In this document: one piece after another, positions 1 to 12,803 of the stretch
Layout: every line of letters begins with the position of its first letter
Numbering within the stretch: position 1 is the stretch's first letter
Source of the DNA: Bryoerythrophyllum caledonicum
Lineage: Eukaryota; Streptophyta; Bryopsida; Pottiales; Pottiaceae
Direction of reading: 5' to 3'
Assembly (NCBI GenBank): GCA_963971425.1
Contig: OZ020516.1
Location: forward strand, 32,476,199 to 32,540,198
Length of the DNA stretch: 64,000 bases
Position numbers and translations under genes: made by a program
Notes under the pieces: model-generated
What the model was told of the DNA's origin: nothing
Database searches by the model: none
What the model saw: only the letters and a program-made list of their open reading frames with translations

Positions 1-2196
1 TTGCAGTTCAAAAATGCTCTCAAATTGGTTGCGTTATCATTGGTCCAAAGTGCTTATATAGACGTAAAGGATGTGGAAGTAATGACGGACATAATGGATG
101 AGGTCAAAAGGCAATTTACTATAAGCACACCTCTACAAGAAAAAATGGTTTCAACATATTTATTGGGTTCATTTAAACGAAACCGGTCAAAATATCATGA
201 GCACTGGATTATGCACAAGGGCCGAAAGAAACCTGATGATTGTCCTACCACGACTTGGTTGAAATTGATAGAATATTGGAACTCCGAGGCAGGTGACAAG
301 GAATGCAAGCAGAATCAGAAGAATGCATCTGGCCGTGCAAAACGTGAGGTATGTCAAGTGAGATGATTATGGCTCATGCATGATTGTATTTATTGTCTGT
401 GTGTATTATTGCCACATTTCATGTTGTTCTGCAAACGGGGATATCACTAGGCTTGACTTGTGCAGAATAGGGGCATGTCCAGTGAGTGCATTTCTGCAAG
501 GAAGAAGGTGAAGACGAATGTTGTGCCTTTGGACGACATGGATCAACTATTTGCTGACTTCCCAGCAAAGAGTACTCTATATGCCTAACCTACATCCACT
601 ACTCGGGGCTCAATTGCCAACAAGGCACGAGCCGAGGTTGACATCTCTAGCCAGCTTCAAGCTATGGTTTCTTTGTATGTGAAGAAGGCAATGGACGAGT
701 ACACATTGGACAATGTTGGAGCTCAATTACATGACGATCGTACGAAACGCAAGACGGAAACCCCAATGGCGGATGCGTTGCTGAAAAGGGGCCCGTTGCG
801 GACTCCACATCAAGTGATGAAGCGATCATGCAAGCCTTTTGTGGGTGATCCAAACCCTTCCACATTTCCCGGATCTTCAACGCCAGTTCATAAAGTAAAT
901 CAGCGACAGGCCCAAGTCGGACTAGATACAATTGTCATTACGCTTTTGTCGTCTGGAAAATCTGCAAGTGGTGAAGACGGATCACTTTCAGGGGATGGTA
1001 GGAAGATTGTTGGTGAATCAAATTGCCAAATTCTTGATGGACCGGAAGAAATATCAAGCTTCATGGATGTAGAGCACTTACGCGCCGCTTCCTCCATGAA
1101 GCCAACCCTTGATTTGCGTACGCCTCTTACACCGTGGAGTAAAGCCACACAAAATGCATCTCGTCTAAGCAAAAAAATTAGCCTTGGTGCATGAACATTA
1201 GTAGAGCATACGCCTGCAGGTGATGAATACGACTCGCATGGCAATGGTGGCGATGGCAACGACAGCGAGGGTGGTGTGGCTGATAAAGGATCTAGTGAAG
1301 AAAACAACCTTTGTAAGGGGCATGATGATCTTAAAGGTGTGGAAGACAGTGATGGCTCTAGAAACAATAGAGGATGTAGCAAAGACGATGAACCTCCAGT
1401 GTTTCCAAGGCAACCAAAGAAACTAGTCAAGGGCAAGGAGAAAGTGATTTCATCCACAAGGGCACCTGCAAGGTCGAAAGGAAAGAAGAATTTGTCCAGA
1501 AAGGTAGAAAAGAAGCATCGGGCGCCAACCATCGATGCTTCAATTATTGCAAGACTAAAAGTTATACCAAGGCCTATGAATTCGGTAAGTGTTTACTGCT
1601 TTGCTTTTAATGATCCAAGCTCCTATCCTTGAGCTACCATATTCTTAGATCTTGTAGTGTTGTTTGCATGATTTGATTTGGACTTAAGGTTGTGTATTGC
1701 ATTTCTTCTAGGAACCCATCAAGGCAAGGACCAAAGTATGGCTGCTACATAAGTGTGTGCCAGGTAGCGTGGTTGCTGAGGGATACGCTGGAGTCAACCG
1801 GAATTCTAGAAGCCAAAGCGACCTCCACATGCAATGTAAATCGGGTACTCAGATGGTAAGCATTGTTCGTGTCTTCTTTGATGGCATACCGGTGATGTTG
1901 GACAAAGAAAAAAGATTTCCTCCCGATGTGGATTTGGTGGATATGGTTGTTGGTATGCCCAACAATCCAATCTTGTGGGAAATCCCATATCTACGTCCAG
2001 TTCCCAACTTGCAAAGCCTCAGTGTCCTCACGGAGGATTGGGTACGTCTAAAGTTCAAAACAAGCGTTTTTCAGCGCCTGCATTGAAGGATCCAAAGGGA
2101 AAGGAGGCTCGACCTAATCATAGTTCTCAAGCATCAAAGGCTCAAGAAATAGGAGGCACTGGAAAGCTTGGAAGGGCGGCCTCAAGGCCAAAGTGA
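1..2196 (+). pseudogene. CACTA transposon Ptta/En-Spm-type gene, 5'-truncated and broken
   Basis: This is the remains of the plant transposase-associated protein encoded by CACTA (En/Spm) elements. The first exon (to about 348, donor gtatgt) encodes a stretch with spaced R, P, W, N and R residues (RSKYHEHW..., TWLKLIEYW, QNQKNASGRAKRE). This is the pattern of the Plant_transposase Ptta/En-Spm domain. Exon 2 (466-1584) stays in the same frame but has in-frame stops at about 586 (TAA) and 1192 (TGA); it is Lys/Ser-rich. Exon 3 (from 1712, acceptor tctag) reads PGSVVAEGYAGVNRNS..., MVSIVRVFFDGIPVML, which resembles the C-terminal domain of these proteins. Splice sites and phase are still readable, so decay is moderate. 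The 5' end lies outside the window and no 3' TIR was found. The family is fairly sure; the exact exon limits are inferred. Confidence 0.7.
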
Positions 2197-2696
2197 CGGC
2201 GTGGAATATAGTGACTATTTTGCCATTTTAAATCTCTATGTATGTTCTGAGGAGGTTTTTTCCTCTTCTATATAATATTTTAATTCTTACTTTGGTTCAA
2301 ATTTCATGGTTGTTGGTGCATCAACTTAGTTAAGCTCATAAATGCCCTTGTCCTAAATTTAATGCATTCCACGTGCCTAAGTAGGATTGGATCTTCAGGA
2401 CGGCACAAATTCATCGCATCTTCCACGTAATAGTTCTTTTATACCATGCATGCAACCAAGTGCACGACCTTGCCTCGAAGATACTTCGCATGCATAGAAT
2501 ATATATATTCAATAAAGATGGCATGTACAAATTTTGATACTTAAACCATGAACATCGCCGTCTTTCCACATAATGCCTCAACTGCTACGCCACGCCGATA
2601 ACGCCTTGCATGGTAAGAACCCAAGTGTGCAGACCGTGCGGTCTACTTTAGCTCTTCGAGTTTAGTGCATCATGACAGTCGTTTTGAGCCCTTGTT
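2197..2696. other. AT-rich intergenic DNA
   Basis: No supported gene. It probably holds the 3' flank of the CACTA gene remnant. No terminal repeat or coding signal was recognised. Confidence 0.4.
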
Positions 2697-2700
2697 TTAA

Positions 2701-3644
2701 CCCCTAAAGGACCAAGTGTCCAAAAAGGGCTTTTTGAAAAATCGGTTAGGTTCCTATGGTGTCAATTTCCAACATTCCTTTTTGAATATTTTACTATAGA
2801 AAGACATTTCCAAGAGCTCAGTGGGAAAACAATTTTTTCCTAAATTGGACATTTGATGAAAAAGTTATAGGGTTTTGAATTTTAAATGGGGAGGGCGGGC
2901 ACCTCGGGCACCTCCAAGAACTTTTGATAGGACACTATATTGAAAGTGAGATTTTGAGTACTCGCAAGTAATATTATTTCCCTTCATGTTGTCAAAAAAA
3001 AGTTCTTGTCTTTAGTGAAAAATAGCATACCAACCCAAGTCAAACATTTTCACACATTGTCACTCATTGTTGGGCAAGGTACCAAAAAGACTTCTTCTTT
3101 TCTACATAAAACCTAGAGATCTTCATATTTTTCTCTTTTTATTTTTTTCACAACAATATGTAATGTAAACCTTCTTATTAACCATTCGGATTATCAATCA
3201 AGAACATATTAAGTTCAAAAAAAATTAAAGTGTGAATTAACAAATTTTGAGCCTCCACTACTTGCACACTTGTTTTGAATATGCTACACCCGGTCTCTAC
3301 CTCTAAAAATTGGTGTGTATGGAGCTAACATCATGCTTAACAAGATGGTAATAGATTTAGACCTTGTGTAGTGAAATTTTTTGACACCAACTGAAGTCAA
3401 AGTCTGCTGATCCACTAAACGCAGGGAAGAAAATGAACCATTTGCTTGACTTCAAACACTATAATCTTTCAATCCATGCGGTCAACGTTTATGAAATTTT
3501 GACATGTATTACTTAATAAGCCTTTATTGAGATCTTACGGTCAGAACTAAAAATCAAAGTTTTTGTTACCTTCTTTATTCTTTGCATTAGAATCCATTAA
3601 TTTTGAAGTGTTTTTGGTGTAAAACTGTCTTGGTACCTTAGGGG
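2701..3644. mobile_element. TTAA-flanked MITE (piggyBac-like ends), copy A
   Basis: The element begins CCCCTAAAGGACCAAG and ends with the inverted counterpart CTTGGTACCTTAGGGG, 14 of 16 bases matching. It is flanked on both sides by TTAA (2697-2700 and 3645-3648). TTAA target duplications with CCC-starting TIRs are the hallmark of piggyBac-type transposons. The 944-bp body has no transposase and shares internal blocks with the copies at 8.66, 10.2 and 11.25 kb (for example around CAAGTCAAACATTTTCACAC). A PIF/Harbinger-like element with a 3-bp TTA/TAA duplication is the main alternative. Confidence 0.65.
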
Positions 3645-3648
3645 TTAA

Positions 3649-6240
3649 AGAAGACACTGCAGTCGAGCCTTTAGTCTTCCTTTTTAGACTAAATCATGGA
3701 AAACTTCCACCACTACAATAGTTTTTGCTACTAATCCGTGTGAGACTAATTTGAAAGTTCAAAAATTTACAACCAATCATTAATTTACACTAGGGACCGA
3801 ATCCATCATAGACTAACACATAATTTAAGGACAACGAATTCACTTTTCAATAATGGATGTGCACTATTGTCCCTCCTAGCATGCAAATAGCTTAAAATTG
3901 ATCCAACAACTAGATGCATGGATCATATTTGTTTGTTATACACGATGGGGGAGACAATAGAGTTTTCCTGGAAGTCGAAATTTCCCAAGGTGGCTGCCCT
4001 GTGTCAGGCAAAAAGAGAGGGTGCAACACAATGTGCGAGCCTTGTGTCTTTTTCTAAACACAAACTCGGTATGCCATCTATAAGTGGAAATTTTTGCAAG
4101 GTGAAAATTCTCACCTTGCATATTTCCCGGACCACTGGCTGGCATTCCTTGAATAGCTCTACAGTCTCCTCAAGCTCCACCTTGCTCCTTCAATAGTACT
4201 ACATCTATCCTCAAGCCTAGGCCCCACATGCACATGTGCATGATTTGCTATTCACTATTCACTATTCACCATTCACTATTGTACTCTAAATTCAACCGGA
4301 CATCCCCTAATCCACTCAATCTTTTTCGTTCCTCAATTTTGGCACTCCACATTCAGGGCAACTAGTAAAATTCAAGATACAGGATCTAACTGTGGGTCTC
4401 CATGCCTAGTACTTTCAGGAAAACTCTAATGGGACACGCCCATTTCTCAACAATGGACCCTTTGTCCCAATGTTGGTTCGAGCTCATGTGGAAACAAGCC
4501 TCGGCTACTAAGAGCCCAATGTGTTTTGATTCTTTGGAGTAGAATTTTTGTTCAAGCGGGCCTTTCCCCTAAGGGCATCCTTGCGCGGCGCATTTAAGGC
4601 AACAAGGCCAAAAAATGGACGGCATAATCTAAAGTTAGTGACCAAGTGTGGATCCCAAGCCGGCAAAATTTTGAGCAGGCTTTGGAAAATATAGGTCGGC
4701 CTCGAGGAAATGCGCGTCGTTTGGCGGGCTCAGCAAAGCATCTTTTCTCATTTATTTTTGGCTTCTTTGGCATTGACCGGTAGTTGCATTGATGACCAGT
4801 GAATGGCGTTGCAACATGTGGCTTCCTTGATTTCTGGATATCATGACTAGACCTCTTTGGCATGGCATGCGGTTTAGGCAAACTTTCACAATGACTTAAG
4901 AAAAAAACTTCCCCACACCCGCAAGCGCCTTCAGAGCACGCCTTTTGAGGTTGCTTGAGGAGTGTGCATTGGAATATTCTAATCCTCAATTATGTGGATG
5001 ATGAGCCCTACTAAAGATGGATGGTAGGAGAGCAACTCGAGTTGATCAACAGTGGGGTTTGTGCCTAGCCAATTTTTATTAGGCATCATGGTTGGTCTAT
5101 CCAAATAAATATGGATAGGCCCGCCAAGTTTGGCAATGCCATATGGACCCTGGTTGTTATGTTCTATAGATATTGTACCCGGTTATCCTTAGGTTGCTCA
5201 TAATTCATGGGGTGCAGTTCTAAGTTTTTTCATATGCTTTGTGTAATTTTGTAGAATTGCCTTCGATTTACACATAAGTGCTATTGAGATCTCAACTTGT
5301 ATTCCGTGTGCTATATTGGTGTGCTTTCAAGTTAGTGTTCTCGTGTGCAATGACTGACAGACTAGGCGATAGCGAAGTAGAGACCACGGTCGCTCAATTC
5401 TTAGAAGACGATGGGGTGGTTTCTCCTCATACCAACCAAGCGGATGCTAGTGGCCCAAGAAATGGAGATAGATTGAAGAGAAGAGTTGGACTCACAAGTC
5501 CTCGTCCTCTCCATGCAGCTCCTATCTTGTTTGGAGGAGATTTGCATCGATATCGGGAGCAGATGAAGGTGTCCAAGCAACGCCGCCAAGAACACGGGAG
5601 CCAAATTCCACACCAAGACTGCCACAATTGGTCACCAAGGTTATGAATTTGATGATGACTTTGTTGAGATGTTTTTGTCACTTTCTAGACCAAACGCCAC
5701 CTCCTCTCATGCAAGGGCATAATCTCTTTTTGAGGTCATACTAAATACCTTCAACAAACTTTGACCACCTTCTGGGGCAACTTTTTGCAGTACGGGCTGT
5801 GAATTTATTATGTTAACTTGAAAAAGATCATGTTAGGCACATGTGCACCAAATTTTAGAAGTAGAAGAGGTGTAGAAGATGTCCTAAAAAATCATGCAAT
5901 GCAACTACGTGCTGAGAATCAACAATACACTTTATATTTTGCATATATCATATCCTTCTAAGTTTTTTGAAACTCACAAATCCATACAATAGATGCAAAG
6001 ATCTCAATTTCCTTTCGAACAGGTCATTTTCTTTCTTTTGAATGGACAAAAACTCGAATTTAGAAGTTATTAAAGTTTAGTGACAGTATTTGTGATATGT
6101 CACAATAAACTGCTGCACTATTTGTATATGTAAGTGAAAATAAATTGTAACTTTTGAACCGTAAGTCGGAATTCTACGAAATTTGTGTCTACGCAGAGCT
6201 AATCAAAAGTTGTCCATTCATGAAAAAATCTCAGAAAATA
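3649..6240. other. Intergenic, no assigned gene
   Basis: AT-rich DNA. A plus-strand open frame at 5278-5646 (122 codons, containing EVETTVAQFLEDDGVVSPHT) could be a transposon-protein remnant but matches nothing I recognise. There is a short CTATTCA tandem run at about 4247-4281. Sequence starting CACTACAATAG at 3711 looks like a CACTA end but has no partner. Confidence 0.3.
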
Positions 6241-6284
6241 ATGCCTAGAATTGAGAACGTGGTATCTTACCCAAACTCAGAATG

Positions 6285-6314
6285 TCCCCCGAGGGGACTT
6301 TGGTCCTTTAGGGA
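6285..6314. mobile_element. Relic end of the TTAA MITE family
   Basis: The terminus reads GGACTTTGGTCCTTTAGGGA followed by TTAA (6315-6318). It matches the right end of the copy at 12.15 kb with one change in the terminal G run. The left part of this copy was not located. Confidence 0.5.
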
Positions 6315-6318
6315 TTAA

Positions 6319-8662
6319 ATGAGGATCATTCCATCCACTTGCATATCATCCAATTAGTATATCCACTTACTTATGTGTCCACTTTTATGCTAGTACACAT
6401 GAGTGAGCTACAGAATACTTTGTTTTATTTTGAGTTTTTTTTTCAAGATTAGAGTCTTCTTATGCTTGTTATGTCTTCAAATTGGCTTACATTTATAAAT
6501 AGACTTCTAGTTTAGGTCACTTATACTTTCATTGTTGTAGTGAAGGTTTAATTCTTTTGAATATATGACCAGTGTTCATATCTTTTTGATTGATCTAAAG
6601 TAGATTTGATAAATAGATCTTTTTAAATGATATTGCCGAATTTGATATCTGATATCTTGTTATATTATATCAAGACTATGTTTAGCACCAAGAATTTAGC
6701 ATTTTTTATTAATTAAAAAATTTCTTTGGAGCTTCCCTACAATTAAGAAGTAAGCATAAGTCTTTAGGATAGGGCTCAACAAACATCATGAATAGATAAT
6801 GAAACTCGTCGCATGAGGAAAATGAAGAAATGTCCTTTTCTACATCTATTTTATACTAGAATAACACTAAACCACTACAATATTAATCCATCAATTAATT
6901 GAAGATAAGATGGCGTGAAAATTACATTGAGATAACAGTTGTAAAAAAGGCATGCAAGTAACCTCATCAAATTAGATATAAAGATGTCTACATGAAATTG
7001 GTATATATTAGAATGGCAAGAAATGACAATAAACTTTATTTATGATGGCAATGGTGAAATTAACATTTGATTAACATTAACATTACATTATAATGAAATG
7101 TTACTTTGCATGCTATTGAATAGATATCAATGTAGCATGTATAAGAATAACATTATGCAAATGTTATATAAGTATCCAAAGATTGGATGAATTACAGAAA
7201 TAACAAGGGTCATTGTAGTGATAAAACCATACACTAAATGCAAAGTAGTAGACTATTTGTCAATTGTTATAAAGATCGCATCTTTATTTTATTTTTTGAC
7301 TTGTGGACGTTTAGTGTATCAAAAGTAGAAGACTGTCAAGGATGAAAAGTCGTGGATTGTAACCAAAATTTGGTTGGAATGAGGATGAGAAGTTAATGGG
7401 GGAGAATAAAGGCATAGCGGCTGGTAGCCGGTTGATTGAGGGTCACATTAATGACACTGGCGGAATCTTTAGTGTAGTTTTAACAAGGAAACTTTATTGT
7501 TCATGGTGTTGGCATAGTTGATGGTATTGGGGCAATTGACGCTAATTAATTGTCATGGACGGGAAGCTCGGATATTATTGAGGGTGACAGTGCATGGCAG
7601 AGTGTCACTTGTTGCAAAATCTTCACTGAGAAGCAACTACCCATGAAATGGTATGCATCTCGTATATTCTTCTGCCTTCATCCACTTCATCATTTATTAT
7701 TTTGTCCTCTCACTTTTGCATAACTTTTATTGAGGTGTTAAATTTGAAAGTATGCTTGCCATATCGGAAAATATGTGAGATTATACATACACTTACTTTC
7801 CAACATAGCATTCTAGTAATGATACGCATTTGAAATTAGTCCAACCATGCCTAAGAGCATGCATTTTTGCACTTACAATGTCAACTCGTAATGCACTTTA
7901 AGCACCTTCATGATAATAAAATTATATTTTCAAGTAAAAATGTAAGCACTCTAGGGGCATATAAAGAGTCTTGGCTTAATCAAACATAGGATAAAAATAT
8001 ATAATAATGATGCCTCACTCTATAATTTTCAATGCTACTATTGTTGTCTACACAAATGACATGTAAAAACTTGTTGGAAAAAATGATACAAATGTAGTAA
8101 TCATTGTTCATGTCAGGAATATATAAAATCTTATGGTTGATAAAAAAAGAATAAGATACATGGTTTATCATACTTCTATATGTAGCTACCATAATACTTC
8201 AAGCCTCAGCATATACAAATTCCACACTATATTTAGCTTATCATCCTATGATTTCAGTAAATATTGTTATAACTTATTGGAATTACATATTATGAATTAT
8301 TTCAATACATATATATACTATTAATAGAACCTAGTAGATGTAGTATTCACCATGTTTGTATTCATACATACTCAATAAATCCAACCCAACTTAAACTATT
8401 ATAGCATTCCTCAATCTTCATGCTCTTATTCCACTACAAAATTTCAGTGTATTAACTCATAGTTGCAAAATAAATAAATAAATTGGGTCTAGTACCTCTC
8501 AAACTCCTTGGTAAATTTCCACTCATAAATTTGGTAGCCATACATTCCAAGGAATACCACTTTCCACAACATATTCTTCGAACCTTCATCCTTCTTTCAA
8601 TATTCAAAGTACTATAAATTGTACTAAGATTGTTGGTGGATATAGCAATCTAGAACTTAATA
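6319..8662. other. AT-rich intergenic DNA
   Basis: No gene is supported on either strand. Short frames at 7648-7833, 7980-8192 and 8133-8324 are low-complexity and overlap each other. Confidence 0.4.
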
Positions 8663-8666
8663 TTAA

Positions 8667-9060
8667 CCCCTAAGGTTCCTTCATGATTTCTCAAAAAATC
8701 AAACACTTCAAAACTACTTATTCTAGTGCAAAGAGAAGGAACAAAAAATAAAAGTTTTTTTTTAAAACTTTTAGACGCACGATCCTTATCTAGACTATTA
8801 GAAATACATGTTCTCCAAATTTCATGGAATTTGATTTTACGGATTGGGAGGTTACAGTGTTTGAAGAGAAAAACAAGGTCTTTTTCTTCCCTTTGTTCAC
8901 ATGAGCAGCAGAGTTTGACTTCTCTTATTGTCAAATTTTTGCATTGCACAAGGCCTAAATTTTATACCATCATGTAGTAAATGATGCAAATTCTTTGTTC
9001 ACCATTTTATACAGGTAAAAAAGCAGTGTAACATAATCAAGGAAATTGTAGAAGGGATAG
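8667..9060. mobile_element. Diverged copy of the TTAA MITE family
   Basis: It starts TTAA then CCCCTAAGGTTCC at 8663. The interior aligns by eye with the 11.25-kb copy: the blocks GCAGAGTTTGACTTCTCTTA and CAAATTTTTGCATTGCACAA correspond to GCAGACTTTGACTTCACTTT and CAAATTTTTGCATTGTACAA. The right end was not found, so the end coordinate is approximate. Confidence 0.5.
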
Positions 9061-9239
9061 AAATATAGTATTTGTGAAAACGTCACATGTGCATGTGACA
9101 TTTTTTTTGGCAAGGCAACTTGATTTCTTAAAAATTGCAACAAATGAGATGTACTTATATATATATATCCTGATTTCATGATTAAAAATAAGTGATTTTG
9201 AAAGAAAAAATGAAAAAGAATCATGAAAGAAATTTGATG

Positions 9240-10198
9240 AAATATAAGTCACAAGTTTTTACATTTAGCGATAGATGATTACATGCTAAGATTTCATAAA
9301 CAAGTACATGCGATTCAAAAGGATTGCAACACTCTCTATACATATTCAATCAAACTTGTATGTACATCCTTTACAGTATTTACATACACCAACTAAATTG
9401 TAGACCAAACAAAAACGTGAGTGATATTTAACTATATAACAAGCTTTACATTAATTCCTAAATTCAAGCATAAGCAAACTTCAATGACCACATTGATATA
9501 AATATGATCACATAACTATCATCATGTAATGCTATGTCTATAGGCTTATATTGAAATTATGGGCATTTTTTATTTTTCCCCTCTTTTTTTCAAAAAACAC
9601 ATCTTCTCTATTAATACACTTCCATATAGAAAAGTATGTATTTCTTCAACATGTATATATATTAAAATCGTGCATTTATTTGAAATGTACATATTTACAT
9701 GAATGCATCAAGCTTCCCATAATATGAAACTATTGGATGAACCAATACACCACCACAATGACATTTAATTACTTATATCAAACATCATCTATACTAAAAG
9801 TATTTCAGTCCTTGTCTATTGGAACTAGTCATTTTGAACATATGACATTTCTACTAGCTACAATAATCGTACACACTAATTTAATCTACATGGCCTACAT
9901 TAAATCTTGTATGATGTAAAAGTAATGGATGGCTCTCAAACTAAGCGCTATTCTTTTGAAAGAACAATCTTCTTTTCTTAAAAAACAATCCTCTCTTCTT
10001 GAAAAACAATCTTCTCCATGGAATGCCCTTTCAATTCTTGAGAAAATGCTTTGCTCTGAAAACCAATTTGGTGCAAAATGGTGAAGGACTCATGGAATTC
10101 ATATAGCGCCAAATGTGCACTGTTAGAGGGGATGAATGGTGCCACAAACTAGTCAGTGAAAATAGTGTGCATTATTCACAATGATCATTGAGGGCAAC
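9240..10198. other. AT-rich intergenic DNA
   Basis: I see no gene, RNA or clear repeat here. Confidence 0.4.
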
Positions 10199-10202
10199 TT
10201 AA

Positions 10203-10630
10203 CCCCTAAGAGCCCAACTGTACATGGGGTGTATGTTTTGGATTTTGGGTAGGTTCTCCAAATTAAAAAAAAAAACTTTTATTAAAATCTTTTACTAGAT
10301 TGTCCCTGATAAGAGCTCCATGGAGATATTTGTATAATTTTTTTTGGATTCATGGTTTGAAAATTAGGACCACTCAAAATTTGAATTGGGGACTCCGGGC
10401 AACTCCAAAATTTTGCTAGAAGTCCTATTGACATTGAGATTTTCCATACATGTAGATAATATTACCTTCTTTGAAGATGTCAAAAAAATAAATTCTTGTC
10501 TTTAGTGTAAAAAAACATTTTAACTCAAATCAAACATTTTTACACATTTCGGGCAAGCGGGGAAAAAACTTCATCTTTTCTACATAAAACCTAGAGATCT
10601 TCATATTTTTCAATTTTCATTTTTTCTCAT
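10203..10630. mobile_element. Partial copy of the TTAA MITE family
   Basis: TTAA (10199-10202) is followed by CCCCTAAGAGCCCAA. The body shares ACTCAAATCAAACATTTTTA and CTACATAAAACCTAGAGATC with copies A and 11.25 kb. Similarity fades near 10630 and no right TIR follows, so it looks truncated. Confidence 0.5.
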
Positions 10631-11244
10631 CCCATTGGTCCCTCACGCATCAATTGCAACTAATGCCAAACCTGCGTCAAGCCCTAGCGCAATACACTAC
10701 AAGAATTGGGACAAGGCACTAAATCGCATGAGTCAAGTCACGTCAAAACCAACATTGGAAGTAGAGCCAATGCTGTGCCGATCTTCACGGTGACAACACG
10801 AAAACAAAATTCTTTAAAATCGACAAACATCCTTCGTGTGTTCAGATTTCCCTTGATCTCTTCCTGGCGTGCCTGAATCTGCTAAATTTGTAGATCTAGA
10901 GACAATGAAAAGGAGTCTAGACAATAAATGACCACTCTCATCCGTTTACTAAGGGATGAAATGGACGGTCCTTGTAGATTTACATGTAGAGAAAAAAAAT
11001 TAAAGTAGTGTTACTGACAAAATTTTAATACAATTTAGTAGTAGACGATTTGAGATGTAACATTTTCGTCGTCCATGACGAGATGTTTGAGGCAGTTTAT
11101 AACAAGGGCATCCACATGATGAGATCCGTATTGTAAAAAGTAGGGTCCATTGTTGCTAACAAGCACCTACAACAGAAAAGATACATCCAAAAAACACTTG
11201 ATAAATGCTTGGAAACATTCTAATATATTAATGACAGCAAAACA
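10631..11244. other. Intergenic DNA with a lone CACTA-like end
   Basis: CACTACAAGAATTGGGACAA begins near 10697 and resembles a CACTA terminus. No inverted partner or 3-bp duplication was found. No coding signal. Confidence 0.3.
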
Positions 11245-11248
11245 TTAA

Positions 11249-12175
11249 CCCCTACAGGACCACGACCACTTTCGTTCTAAAACCAGTCCAAAACTACCAC
11301 TGCCAAAAAGAGACATGAATATCACATTTTAAAGTGAATTTCGGATTTTCAACCGTAAGATCTTAAAATAGACTTCTATATAAACATGCCATAAAATTTT
11401 GGTTGCAATCCACTGCACGGATTGATAGATTTTAGTGTTTAAAGTCAAAAAAATAGTTCATTTTTTTCCCTGCGTTGAGTAGATCAGCAGACTTTGACTT
11501 CACTTTGTATCAAATTTTTGCATTGTACAAGGTCTAAATCTTTTACCATTGTCTTGAGCATGATGTTATTTCCCAACACACCAATTTTAAGAGGTAAAAA
11601 AGGGGTGTAGCATATTCAAAACAAGTGTGCAAGGAGTGGAGGTTCAAAAATAGCCATTTCACGTATTATTTTTTTGTGAACTACGTATGTATTCAAATGA
11701 TAATCCAAACGGTCAATAAGAAGGTTTTCACCACGTATTGCTGTTGAAAAAATAAAAAGTGAAAAATATGAAGATCTCTAGGTTTTATGTAGAAAAGATG
11801 AAGTTTTTTTCCCCCGTTGCCCGACAATGTGTGAAATTGTTTGACTTGGAATAAAATGCCTTTTTACACTAAAGACAAGATTTTTTTTTGAAAATTTCCC
11901 TAAAAAAGAAATATTCTTTATATGTGTGAAAAATCTCAATGTCAATAGAAACTTTTGTCAAAAAATTTGGAGGTGCCCGGAGTCCCCACTTTTGGCTTTA
12001 AGTGGTACTAACTTTCAAACCACAAATCCAAAAAAAAATAAAAAAATATGTCCACAAAGCTCTTATGAGAGGCAATCTAGAATAAAAATTTCAAAGAAAA
12101 AGGATCTTTTTCCGAATTTTAGGAACCTGTCCAAAATCAGAAATCTCCTCAAAGGAGACTCTGGTCCTTTAGGGG
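11249..12175. mobile_element. TTAA-flanked MITE (piggyBac-like ends), complete copy
   Basis: It is bounded by TTAA at 11245-11248 and 12176-12179. The left end CCCCTACAGGACCA and right end TGGTCCTTTAGGGG are inverted, 13 of 14 bases matching. The length of 927 bp is close to copy A (944 bp), and internal blocks are shared in opposite orientation. There is no transposase, so it is non-autonomous. The open frame at 11926-12282 runs across the element end and is not a gene. Confidence 0.7.
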
Positions 12176-12454
12176 TTAAGAAGACTATATACCTTGTCCA
12201 CGATGCGGTGACGTACAATTCAACCTCCAGAAACCCTTCCACCACCTACGAGAAGGGAAAAGATATTTTGATAAGAAATTAGATCATCTCTTATGTTCAA
12301 AATAAGTGTTTGCGGCGTTATATTTGTGGTCAAGATTAGTGTCTTGTAGATTGAGGCTTGCACTTGTTTTGTCTTTGTTGAAGTGCATCAAAATTAAACA
12401 AAGAATGAGTTCAGTACACCGTTCACTGAATATAGTGTGGAGGTATAGGTAATG

Positions 12455-12568
12455 TGGATGAAAATTGAGGTGGACCACATCAATTCTAGTTTTGGATGAA
12501 TATTGAGGTGGACTACATCAATTCTAGTTTTGGATGAAAATTGAGGTGGACCACATCAATTTTGGTTT
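12455..12568. repeat. 38-bp tandem repeat, 3 copies
   Basis: Units begin TGGATGAAAATTGAGGTGG at 12455, 12493 and 12531 with few substitutions. Confidence 0.85.
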
Positions 12569-12636
12569 TGGATACTTTTGCTCTCTGAAGCCCCTCCCAC
12601 CGTCACTCAGAATCTCTCCATTCCTTGCAGAGATGA

Positions 12637-12797
12637 GGAAGTAGGCTTTGGAGGTGATAGAAGGTGCACAATAGGAAGTAGGGTTTGTTGGTGATAGAAG
12701 GTGCACAATAGAAAGTAGGGTATGCACGTGATAGAAGGTACACAATAGAAAGAAAGGTTTGTAGGTGATAGAAGGTGCACAATAGGAAGTAGGGTTT
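12637..12797. repeat. About 37-bp tandem repeat, 4+ copies
   Basis: Units contain GTGATAGAAGGTGCACAATA and a GAAGTAGGGTTTG-like segment. Open frames on the minus strand here are products of the repeat. Confidence 0.85.
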
Positions 12798-12803
12798 CAT
12801 GTG

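Noticed and set aside
3711-6542. CACTA element from CACTACAA at 3711 to TTGTAGTG at 6542
   Set aside because: Only about 8 terminal bases match and the flanking triplets (CAC, AAG) are not a duplication.
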